A stretch of DNA of 10,939 nucleotides from Cyclostephanos tholiformis (Eukaryota > Bacillariophyta > Thalassiosirophyceae > Thalassiosirales > Thalassiosiraceae), in assembly GCA_036939975.1 (NCBI GenBank), contig JALLPB010001156.1, forward strand, positions 1 through 10,939, given 5' to 3'. A program made the translations under genes and the position numbers. The notes under the pieces are model-generated. The model did not search any database and had not been told where the DNA came from. It was given only the letters and a program-made list of their open reading frames with translations. Shown here in pieces: positions 1-6,610 of the stretch. Numbering within the stretch: the first letter of the stretch is position 1; every line of letters starts with the position of its first letter.

Positions 1-219
1 CTTCTGATCATTTTTAATATTTAAAATAAGCTCATAATTTCTTTCTTCTATTCAATGCTACATGTGTTTCCCGTCTATCGCCAGGAAACCCTACCTCTAC
101 AAGAACTAGTCCTCCAACCAAAACGCTTAGGACACTTGTCGATGGGAATTGTTGGGTGTGTTCTCCATTTTTTTAACGTAGGAATTCATAAGATAAGTAA
201 CGGTAAATCAGATGTGAGG

Positions 220-240
220 TGACGATGAGCATCATCGTCA
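220..240. repeat. Perfect 9-bp hairpin with 3-nt loop
   Basis: TGACGATGA at 220-228 is followed by GCA and then its exact reverse complement TCATCGTCA at 232-240. The left arm contains the ATG of the 225 frame. It could be a regulatory palindrome or simply a short inverted repeat; nothing nearby assigns a role. Confidence 0.55.
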
Positions 241-406
241 ACATTGGAGCCATCGGCTTGGCAGCTTATCGGCCGGATCCACCGTTCAATTGCGTCCGCC
301 TGGAGGGGACATCAGGTATGCATGATGTGTGGCAGCAGCAGTTCCAAAGAAGGCGGGAAAGGAGCAGGAGAAGACGATTTCTCCAGCGAATCTTTGGATC
401 GATCGA

Positions 407-411
407 CCATG
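407..411. repeat. Left target-site duplication (CCATG) of element 1
   Basis: CCATG lies directly before the TGTTGAG terminus of the 5' LTR. It is repeated exactly at 5733-5737, directly after the terminal CAACA of the 3' LTR. Five-bp duplications are normal for copia-type integrases. This shows that 412-5732 went in as one insertion and that both ends are still in place. Confidence 0.85.
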
Positions 412-578
412 TGTTGAGACACAGACCCATGGTACAGGTGTACCGGTCCCTCAGATGCGTACGAATATGCACACAAAGGATGTGACGTGGAGAGATGCCT
501 TATTTCCACATCGCCTCCCCACATCATCTCCTTTAGTTAGTAGAGAGCGACAGCTCATAACTTAATCAATATCTTGAT
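412..578 (+). repeat. 5' LTR of element 1, 3' end deleted
   Basis: It begins TGTTGAGACACAG and aligns without gaps to 5514-5680 of the 3' LTR, 160 of 167 bases identical. The last 52 bp of the LTR (5681-5732 in the other copy) are absent. The sequence after 578 instead matches the gag region of element 2 from about 6658. One deletion therefore removed the LTR end, the primer site, the leader and the gag start, about 350 bp judged against element 2. The differences are C426/A5528, G459/A5561, T468/C5570, C486/T5588, A510/G5612, G549/A5651 and C561/A5663. The five transitions are all at CpG sites. Confidence 0.9.
431..444. promoter_or_regulatory. LTR palindrome GGTACA-GG-TGTACC
   Basis: A 6-bp inverted repeat with a 2-bp centre starts 19 bp into the LTR. 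It is identical in the 3' LTR (5533-5546). In element 2 the same place holds a one-mismatch version, GGTGCA-GT-TGTACC (6128-6141), although the surrounding LTR has diverged a lot. Retention suggests a bound site or an RNA hairpin near the LTR start. The function is not known. Confidence 0.4.
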
Positions 579-1765
579 GGACAACAACATCATTGAGCGG
601 GACAAAAAGGCGGTCATAACCGCTGGAATAATTCCGCGGGAGGGGGGGGCACCCACGGGCAGGGCACCTTGTCTGCCAAATTTCCAACACGAAGCAAAGA
701 ACTCCCCAATCATGTTGTCTTCGACAACACAGGCCAGGTCGACACAGCCAATTTTCAGCGCTCCCTAAAGGGGATGGCTAACTTCCTTCACACGACCTAC
801 AGGGCGATCCTGAAGATGCAACTCGTCATGATCCCCATTGAAGAAACCCCCCCCAACGCAGGGATCTGACAACCAAGGATCTAATCCCCCTCACCTCCTG
901 GGAGGAATACAAGTGGAAAAAAACATATGCCAAGCAATCAAATCGCCTCAAAACCTACCAGGAGAGCATGCCAAAAGCATACATCTACATCTACAACCAA
1001 TGCTTGACAAATCTGAAGAGTGACCTCAAGACTTCCACCACCTTTTCTCAGGTTGAGGTGGCGAAGGACCCCATTGGCCTCCTCAAGCTAATCCAAGGGC
1101 TATGCTGCTCCTACGACTCAAAAACCCAGAGCATGATGGCAATCGTCGCCTCCCAGAAGAAGTTGTTCATCTTCTATCAGAAAGAAGGGATGGACAACAG
1201 TACTTACCATCGTGAGTTTGTCACCATGATCGACACTATCGAGACATATGGCGGCTCCGGCGCCATCGGTATCACCCCAACATTCGTGTCGCAGACACTC
1301 AGGGATATGCATCAGGAAGGACAATGCACGGACCCCACAAAACCCACTTCAGCCAGAATTGACCTCTATCCGAAATCAGTGGATCAGTGCCTGACGATGA
1401 TGAACAGGCGCAAGGATAGTGCCCCCGCATGATCCCCATGTCCTCCGCAACAACAGCAGCAACAACAAGCAGCAATCAAGCAAGAAGAAGAGGCTCTGGT
1501 CTTTGCACAAAAATCGGACAACAAGACACCCACGACTGCCCCTTCATCCTCCCGGAGCACCAGCTCTCACTCAAGTTCTGGCTCGGGTAACAAGACCAAC
1601 AAGATCAGGTCAATAATCTGCAAGGTTTGCAGGCAACAGGGACACGTCTCATCCATATGCCCTCCGGAGCAGATTCATGCCATTGCGGCAGGCCCGGACG
1701 ACGCATCTGACTCCAGTGAAGATGACAGCATCCTCATTCTCGCGCAGTTCGCTGAGGACAGTCCA
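579..1765 (+). pseudogene. Element 1 gag (capsid-nucleocapsid), 5'-truncated and broken
   Basis: Gag forms the particle that packages the transposon RNA. The start codon and N-terminus are deleted. Recognisable sequence begins near 669 (AKFPTRSKELPNHVVFDNTG) in the third frame. At the C-run around 846-853 the reading moves to the second frame and continues through WEEYKWKKTYAKQSNRLK and on to 1429. A TGA at 1430-1432 interrupts it, after which the same frame stays open through a poly-Gln stretch (near 1448-1468), a Ser-rich linker and a zinc knuckle, C-x2-C-x4-H-x4-C, at 1619-1660. The zinc knuckle binds RNA. Compared with element 2, a 15-bp piece near 809 and roughly 95 bp near 1365 are missing. 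The latter removes the part with the motif EFLAALMLSGAN. The frame runs straight into protease, so gag and pol were probably one polyprotein. Confidence 0.8.
1619..1660 (+). other. CCHC zinc knuckle in element 1 gag
   Basis: The codons read C-K-V-C-R-Q-Q-G-H-V-S-S-I-C, matching the retroviral-type nucleocapsid knuckle CX2CX4HX4C with all four metal ligands present and the usual Gly before His. It lies about 190 bp upstream of the protease motif in the same frame. This fixes the gag-pol boundary and shows that the frame is correct after the TGA at 1430. Confidence 0.85.
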
Positions 1766-3724
1766 ATGCCGGCGACAGAAGCAATTCTGGCCCAGTCGGG
1801 TTCCCCCCCTTCATCCCACACTCACCCCATCAACTCAGATCTCCTTCTCTTGGACAGCCAATCTACCGTTCATCTATTCTCCCACAAGGAACATGTTAAC
1901 AACATTCGTCCTGCAGCAAAGCTGATTCGAGTTCACTGCAACAAGGGAATGCTCGACACGACCCTCGAGGCGGACTTCGGCGATACCCCTGTCTATTTCG
2001 ACTCCAGGGGCATTGCCAACGTGTTATCACTCTACTGCCTGGGACAGAAGTCTCACGTCACATATGATAGCAAAGACAGGGGCGGTGTATTCAGGGTTCA
2101 TACGATGGTGGGGGTGATTGAGTTTGCCCCTATGCCCAAGGGTCTCCATGCCATGAATCTTCGGGACAACCCTGACGCCGCATTCCTCCTCGTCAACGAT
2201 GCATCCCTCTCTTATCCACCCACCATCCGAACGGTTCGTCACCAATACAAAGGATTCACCAAGAAGCAAATCCAAGCGGCTGCTACTGCCAGGCGTCTCA
2301 TGGGTATGATTGGCGCACCTTTGGAACACAAATTTCAAGGTCTGGTACGAATGAATTTGCTAAAGGATTGTCCTATTACTAACACTGACATCGTCAACGC
2401 TCATAAAATATATGGCCTCGACCTCGCCAACATTAGGGGCAAGACAGCGAGACGACGCCCTGAACATGTTCACACGGAGATAGTAGACATCCCCCAGCAG
2501 ATCCTCGATAGCCAAAAGAATGTCACCCTCACCGCGGATGTGATGTTTGTGAACGGTGTCCCTTTCATGGTCTCTTCCTCTAGAAATATTAACCTAACCA
2601 CCATCGAACATGTCCCTTCACGTACCACAGACAAACTTGGTTTCCTTCTTCATCGAATCATCAGTGTCTACGCGCGCGCAGGATTCAAGATACAGACCAT
2701 CCTCATGGATAACAAATTTGAAAAGGTTCGCAATCACATCCAACACGCTACTCTAAATACTACTGTGGCTGCAGAACACGTCGGCAACATCAAACGACGT
2801 ATCCGTGTGATCAAGGAGAGGTGCCGAGACATCATCTGCACCCTCCCCTACACTCGACTCCCACGAATTATGCTGATTTATCTCCTCCACCACATCCTCC
2901 TTCGGCTCAATAACTTCCTGGTGGACAAGGGCGTCTCCGCACATTTCAGCCCGTGCGAGATCATCCTCTGCCACAAAATGGATGCTAAACGTCACTGCCG
3001 TGCACCTTTTGGCGCGTACTGTGAGGTACACGAAGAAAATAATCCCACGAACAGCATGAAATCGCGCGGCATCCTGGCGATTTGTCTGAGTCCTACTGGC
3101 AATTTACAGGGAACATACAGCTTTCTCAACCTGGCTACGGGTCTTGTCATCAAACGCCGTCGTTTCACAGAGCTCCCCGCTCCCGATTCCGTCATTAAAT
3201 GGGTGGCCTCCCTCATGGGTAATAGCGGCGTATCTCCCTCTTTGGTGTTTATGGACCGCCACAAGAAACTGTTTGATTGGCCTGACAATACTGCTACCTC
3301 CGACACCCTCGATCCCACCCCAATGGCTGCCTATCCCAACCTCCCTGCCAAGATGCTGGGGGTGATTCTTTCTTGGCACAACCCCCCCCCCCCCGTGTCC
3401 ACTGCGCCTCCCCTGGCGACATCCGATGACATCGACTGGGAACAGATTGCAGATGAGGTGGCATGGAATGCAGATTTGGAGGATACGGATCATCTCCCTC
3501 CTCCCTCGCCGGTTGTTGAGGTCAACAATGACAATGATATCGTATACATTCCGCCTCCTCACCAATCCCCTCTCTCTACATTCATTAAACAGGAATCGAC
3601 CACATCCCAACCAATTCCCGCATCATCTATTGGGACACATCATCCTTACGCCCACAAGGCCCCAACGCTACCATCGCCTCCCCCACAGGCTCGAGGATTA
3701 CCATCTCTTCACCACAGTTGCTGA
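1766..3724 (+). CDS. Element 1 pol: protease and integrase part, 652 codons open
   Basis: The Met at 1766 is probably not a true start, because the frame is open from 1433. Residue 30 starts the protease motif LLLLDSQSTVHLF; D30 (1853-1855) is the likely catalytic Asp. A pre-integrase region follows (about 95-245) with the family patterns DCPITNTDIVNAHKIYG and GKTARRRPEHV; only parts of an HHCC finger are visible. The integrase core has Asp258 (2537-2539, in ADVMFVN) and Asp315 (2708-2710, in TILMDNKFEKV). The third acidic residue is replaced: NIKRRIRVIKER has Lys343 (2792-2794) where element 2 has Glu. The integrase C-terminal region (PFGAYCEVHEENNPTNSM, near 413-431) is present. An acidic, Pro-rich linker follows, including a C-run at 3382-3394. 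The frame is lost after about 3604, before RT, and stops at 3722-3724. Confidence 0.8.
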   Translation: MPATEAILAQSGSPPSSHTHPINSDLLLLDSQSTVHLFSHKEHVNNIRPAAKLIRVHCNKGMLDTTLEADFGDTPVYFDSRGIANVLSLYCLGQKSHVTYDSKDRGGVFRVHTMVGVIEFAPMPKGLHAMNLRDNPDAAFLLVNDASLSYPPTIRTVRHQYKGFTKKQIQAAATARRLMGMIGAPLEHKFQGLVRMNLLKDCPITNTDIVNAHKIYGLDLANIRGKTARRRPEHVHTEIVDIPQQILDSQKNVTLTADVMFVNGVPFMVSSSRNINLTTIEHVPSRTTDKLGFLLHRIISVYARAGFKIQTILMDNKFEKVRNHIQHATLNTTVAAEHVGNIKRRIRVIKERCRDIICTLPYTRLPRIMLIYLLHHILLRLNNFLVDKGVSAHFSPCEIILCHKMDAKRHCRAPFGAYCEVHEENNPTNSMKSRGILAICLSPTGNLQGTYSFLNLATGLVIKRRRFTELPAPDSVIKWVASLMGNSGVSPSLVFMDRHKKLFDWPDNTATSDTLDPTPMAAYPNLPAKMLGVILSWHNPPPPVSTAPPLATSDDIDWEQIADEVAWNADLEDTDHLPPPSPVVEVNNDNDIVYIPPPHQSPLSTFIKQESTTSQPIPASSIGTHHPYAHKAPTLPSPPPQARGLPSLHHSC

Positions 3725-4953
3725 CGAAACAAACAATCCCCAAACGTATCCCTACCGCACAGCCGGAGGCACAGACGTAGACCTCGCCATCCAGGATGAA
3801 GAATGGATAGCGCATCTATGTCACTACGTCATGGTCCATACGGCCATGTCACTCGAATTGGCAAGCCACGGCCAATCCACAAAGAAGCATTACAGTCTCC
3901 GGGCGGGCCTCAAACAATTCGGTCACCGGGCCAACACAGCGGTGACTAAGGAGCTTTCCCAATTACATACCATGCATTGCTTCTGTCCCTGCGACCCCCT
4001 CAAACTCACTTGAACTGAACGTTGTCAGGCCCTTTTTTCCCTCATGCTTTTGACAGAAAAATGAACGGGTGAAGTTAAGGCACGATGCGCCGCTAATGGC
4101 AGCATCCAAAGACAACACATCACGAAAGAGGAGGCAGTGGCTCCTACGGTCACCTCAGAAGCCAACTTCATACAGGCTACTATCTTTGCTCATGAAAACT
4201 GAGATGTCACCACATGCGACATCCCTGGCACCTTTTTACAGGCTGATAACCCAGATTATGTTCTCATGCAACTAGACGGTATCCTCGCCGAGCTCCTTGT
4301 CAAGATTGCTATAACGCAAATACGTCACTACGAATGCCAAAGGAAAATCGATCCTGTACGTGCAGCTCGAGAAGGCAGTCTACGGGATGATGAAGAATGC
4401 TCTCCTCTTTTATTGCAAGTTAGTGGCTGATCTCCTATCTATTGGCTTCACTATCAATCCCTATGACCCATGCGTCGCTAACAAGACCATCAACGGCAAA
4501 CAACTGACAGTATGCTGGCACGTGGATGACCTATTTCTAGGTGACGAAGACTCTAACATTGTTACCACCTTCCTTGAATGGCTAGCTAAACGTTATGACA
4601 CTGCAGACAAAAAATTAAATGTCATTAGAGGTCATCAACATGACTACCTGGGTATGAATCTCGACTTCTCTCAGCAGGATTCAGTTCGGATCGATATGAT
4701 TCCCTACATCAAAAAGATAGTTGAAGCTTTCCCAGAGATGATTATGGGGGTGCAGTCCACACCAGCCGGAGATCGTTTATTCCAGGTCCGCCCAGCCGCA
4801 GACGCCAAATTCCTCCCGGACGAACTCGCCCAAGCCTTCCATCATACAACTGCTCAACTTCTCTTCCTTTCGCGTGTACGCCGTGACATCCAGACTACCG
4901 TCGCTTTCCTCACGACGCGAGTAAACTGGATGCCGACAATTGGGGTAAATTGA
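3660..4953 (+). pseudogene. Element 1 reverse transcriptase, frameshifted with stops
   Basis: RT copies the transposon RNA into DNA. The domain resumes in the third frame at RLEDYHLFTTVAD (near 3690) and reads through SLRAGLKQFGHRANTAVTKEL to a TGA at 4011-4013. More TGA codons follow in that frame at 4062-4064 and 4200-4202. The first catalytic motif is intact: CDIPGTFLQA, with Asp at 4218-4220. Near 4300 the frame shifts to the first frame, where a TAA sits at 4312-4314. It then runs open through LYVQLEKAVYGMMKNALLFY to the second catalytic box CWHVDDLFLG, with the Asp pair at 4525-4530. HVDD here replaces the usual YVDD, and I believe this is common in this algal group. The frame ends at 4953 after another 1-nt shift near 4925. 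The polymerase residues survive but the reading frame does not. Confidence 0.85.
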
Positions 4954-5360
4954 AACGTGTGTTGAAATACTTTATGTCTACATGATACTTACATCTCACC
5001 CTCTCTGCTGAGTCCCTCTCCAATATTATTTGGTATGTTGATGCATCACATCAACTTCACGATGACTGTCGTGGACATACTGGTGCTATTTTAACATTTG
5101 GTCAGGGTGCTACGACCAGTTCCTCCACCAAGCAAAAACTTCCTTCCAAGAGCTTGTGTGAAAGTGAACTCATTGGCCTATTTGATAAAATCAGCGATGT
5201 CCTTTGGACACGACATTTCCTCAAGGCTCAAGGATATAAGATCAAACATAACATTGTCTATCAAGACAACATGAGTACCTTATCTCTTGCCAAAAATGGC
5301 TATGTCTCCAGGCATCATGCGAGCATTCTTAATGAATTGTCCCGTCGACTACACTGATGC
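4925..5360 (+). pseudogene. Element 1 RNase H, C-terminus deleted
   Basis: RNase H removes the RNA strand during reverse transcription. It reads in the third frame from about 4929 (DADNWGKLKRVLKYF), crosses a TGA at 4983-4985 and continues to 5357. Candidate acidic active-site residues are present: Asp in WYVDASHQL (5040-5042), Glu in CESELIGLFDKISDVLW (5160-5162) and Asp in YQDNMSTLSLAKNG (5265-5267). The domain breaks at about 5312, where the text jumps from AKNGYVS to the very end of pol. Element 2 has about 145 bp more here, encoding HIKAKYFFIRHYHNTGELDL and CPTEQMWADVLTKPL, which element 1 has lost. Confidence 0.82.
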
Positions 5361-5506
5361 CCAGGATCCTCAACCGTCATCAACACCACGATTGTCAATG
5401 ACATCTTCCCCTAAATCTTCTTCTTCATCACCACGGTTCATTCCTTTGGACCAACCATCTGATGCTCCATTAAAGAATAGATCCCTACGGTCCAAACCTT
5501 CACAGC
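5361..5506 (+). other. Pol 3' tail and untranslated stretch of element 1
   Basis: This stretch lies between the end of RNase H and the polypurine tract. Its start still resembles the end of element 2 pol (a Ser/Pro-rich tail around GATCCTC and TCAATGACATCT). Its later part has no counterpart in the window because element 2 is cut off. I see no separate gene. Confidence 0.5.
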
Positions 5507-5513
5507 GGGGGGG
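5507..5513 (+). other. Polypurine tract of element 1
   Basis: Seven G residues stand directly before the TGTTGAG of the 3' LTR. A purine run in this place is the usual primer for plus-strand DNA synthesis, because it resists RNase H. It is short, with a C at 5506 interrupting the longer run. Confidence 0.65.
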
Positions 5514-5732
5514 TGTTGAGACACAGAACCATGGTACAGGTGTACCGGTCCCTCAGATGCATACGAATACGCACACAAAGGATGTGATGTGGAGAGATGC
5601 CTTATTTCCACGTCGCCTCCCCACATCATCTCCTTTAGTTAGTAGAGAGCAACAGCTCATAAATTAATCAATATCTTGATTTCCAATATTAAATCGGCTG
5701 TTGATGAATTAATCATCGCAATCGCTCCAACA
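5514..5732 (+). repeat. 3' LTR of element 1, full length (219 bp)
   Basis: The LTR runs from TGTTGAG to CTCCAACA, giving TG...CA ends and a slightly imperfect terminal inverted repeat. It is followed at once by the duplicated target CCATG. It includes the palindrome at 5533-5546 and a second inverted repeat, AATCAA-TATC-TTGATT (5666-5681), that is nearly kept in element 2. It is the reference copy for the missing 52 bp of the 5' LTR. LTRs normally carry the promoter and polyadenylation signals, but I cannot point to a convincing TATA box or poly(A) signal. Confidence 0.92.
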
Positions 5733-5737
5733 CCATG
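5733..5737. repeat. Right target-site duplication (CCATG) of element 1
   Basis: This is an exact copy of 407-411, directly after the LTR end. Confidence 0.85.
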
Positions 5738-6104
5738 GTGGATGCTGTCGTCCTACGGCCGCCATGGGTCCCCACTCCCGGCGCCGAGACATTTGACAAT
5801 CAGCCAACATGCTTCGCAATAATTCTATGGCATGAAACATAGAGAATATACTTGATATTACTATTTATTATCTATTTCAAGGCACAGCACATTGTTGACA
5901 AGCCATGCAATGTGGCAGCATGATAATTGTAGACATGATAGTCTCGGGTGAGCTAAAATTGAAGAGGGCTTATTTAGGGTCTCATGAGACTACCATAAAA
6001 AATGGCTCACTCCAAACTCCGAGGCAAATGAATGACAATGATCGCAGCGATGGTCATCGGATTCAACGAATCGCTAGAGATTTATCACGGGAGAGGTTTC
6101 CTTG
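5738..6104. other. Spacer between the two elements, no gene assignable
   Basis: This is 367 bp of non-element DNA. Bases 5738-5815 are GC-rich and continue the composition seen at 219-411; 5816-5890 are AT-rich. An open frame from an ATG at 5905 runs 66 codons up to the LTR of element 2 and continues inside it, but I recognise nothing in it. Short inverted repeats include ATCGC-A-GCGAT (6041-6051), GATTC-AAC-GAATC (6060-6072) and a perfect palindrome at 5979-5990. The bases just before element 2 are CCTTG (6100-6104); its matching duplication would lie beyond the window. Confidence 0.6.
5979..5990. repeat. 12-bp perfect palindrome GTCTCATGAGAC
   Basis: The sequence equals its own reverse complement over 12 bases, with no gap. 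It is in the spacer, outside both elements. It could be a protein-binding site or chance. Confidence 0.5.
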
Positions 6105-6355
6105 TGTTGAGACACCACCATCTCATGGTGCAGTTGTACCTGTTCCTTCCCATACACCCCTCACTACGGCTGTGACATGGAGGGGACAGGTTGTTCCCTC
6201 GTCCTCTACCTTACCACCATTACCTCTTACTATTGGTTCTAGCACCACCATAGTAAGTGCACGAGAGTGTAGAGAGCAAGAGCTCATAATTTAATCAATA
6301 TCTCGATTCCAATGTTAAATCGGCTATCGATTAAATCATCGCTATTGCCTCAACA
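6105..6355 (+). repeat. 5' LTR of element 2 (251 bp)
   Basis: It runs from TGTTGAG to CTCAACA, a perfect 7-bp terminal inverted repeat. The first ~45 bp and the last ~90 bp (AGAGAGCAAGAGCTCATAAT onward) match the element 1 LTR well. The middle is different and about 30 bp longer. The partner LTR is beyond the window, so the end was set by TG...CA and by homology to 5514-5732. The palindrome near the start is kept with one mismatch (6128-6141), and the AATCAA-TATC repeat is also nearly kept. Confidence 0.85.
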
Positions 6356-6427
6356 TATTGATTAAATTACAGAGGCATCCTTACCGCACTGGCGACCAGG
6401 GGTGCAATTTCGCACGCGCAGCTTCAA
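6356..6427 (+). other. Leader of element 2 with possible displaced primer-binding site
   Basis: A primer-binding site normally starts within a few bases of the LTR. Directly after 6355 the sequence TATTGATTAAATTAC does not look like one. At 6390 a TGG begins TGGCGACCAGGGGTGCAA. Its reverse complement ends in CCA and is preceded by a small GTGC/GCAC hairpin, somewhat like the 3' part of a tRNA. The 34-nt offset is unusual and the resemblance may be chance. Element 1 lacks this region. Confidence 0.25.
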
Positions 6428-6610
6428 ATGAAATTCGAGGTTAAAACGGAGCCCATGTGCGCAGTTCTTGTCGCCGTCCCGGCCTACGCCACCATCATCA
6501 TCATCACCCTGGGTACGGGGGTGCATGCACAGGACGCCTGGTTCCCACTCTCCGTCATCATCGCTATCCTCGTAATTGTGATCTCCTTCGTAACCAACCA
6601 TGGGAAATAA
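6428..6610 (+). CDS. Small leader ORF, 60 aa, two hydrophobic segments
   Basis: This ORF of unknown identity lies between the LTR and gag. After a short charged start (MKFEVKTEPM) there are two hydrophobic stretches: about residues 11-31 (CAVLVAVPAYATIIIITLG) and about 40-55 (PLSVIIAILVIVISFV), separated by a short polar turn. It would be a small two-pass membrane peptide if translated. Its stop (6608-6610) overlaps the gag ATG at 6600 by 11 nt in another frame. I know of no copia element with such a gene. It could be chance, helped by repeated ATC codons, or a captured host fragment. Element 1 has a deletion here, so no comparison is possible inside the window. Confidence 0.25.
   Translation: MKFEVKTEPMCAVLVAVPAYATIIIITLGTGVHAQDAWFPLSVIIAILVIVISFVTNHGK

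Larger units (their letters stand above)
1..411. other. Left flanking DNA, no gene assignable
   Basis: This is the sequence left of element 1. Bases 1-218 are AT-rich with nothing recognisable beyond a weak inverted repeat (GTTTCC at 66-71, GGAAAC at 84-89). Bases 219-411 are more GC-rich and open in two frames: one from an ATG at 225, and another from 229 with in-frame ATGs at 322 and 325. Both read on into the LTR. I recognise no protein family in either. If the element and one target-site copy are removed, both frames continue into the DNA right of the element, so this may be a small host gene that was interrupted. It may equally be chance openness in GC-rich DNA. Confidence 0.6.
412..5732 (+). 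mobile_element. Element 1: degenerate Ty1/copia-type LTR retrotransposon
   Basis: The element is 5321 bp, with LTRs in direct orientation, TG...CA ends and a 5-bp target-site duplication. Internal order is gag, CCHC zinc knuckle, protease, integrase, RT, RNase H. Integrase before RT is the copia order (in Gypsy elements it follows RNase H). The element cannot act on its own. It lacks the 3' end of the 5' LTR, the primer site and the gag start. It has frameshifts and stops in gag and RT, a Lys at an expected catalytic Glu of integrase, and about 145 bp missing from RNase H. Protein motifs resemble copia-like elements of diatoms and other microalgae. The LTRs differ at 7 of 167 aligned positions, so the insertion is not very recent. 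Confidence 0.93.

Noticed and set aside
1430..1432. TGA as a natural gag-pol stop
   Set aside because: It lies before the nucleocapsid zinc knuckle, inside gag. A regulated gag-pol stop would be expected after the knuckle.
3382..3394. C-run, and G-runs near 642-650 and 6716-6725, as regulatory or recombination sites
   Set aside because: These are ordinary homopolymers in Pro- or Gly-rich coding linkers and possible sequencing-error or slippage points. Nothing else supports a function.
1430..4985. Variant genetic code with TGA read as an amino acid, or programmed readthrough
   Set aside because: The TGA codons match Arg or His positions in the other copy, not Trp; frameshifts and deletions are also present; and TAA and TAG stops occur in both elements. 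CpG decay explains them more simply.
5905..6104. Host gene starting at the ATG at 5905
   Set aside because: It is open for 66 codons up to the LTR but has no recognisable domain, and it sits in AT-rich DNA with several other ATGs. Not enough to call.
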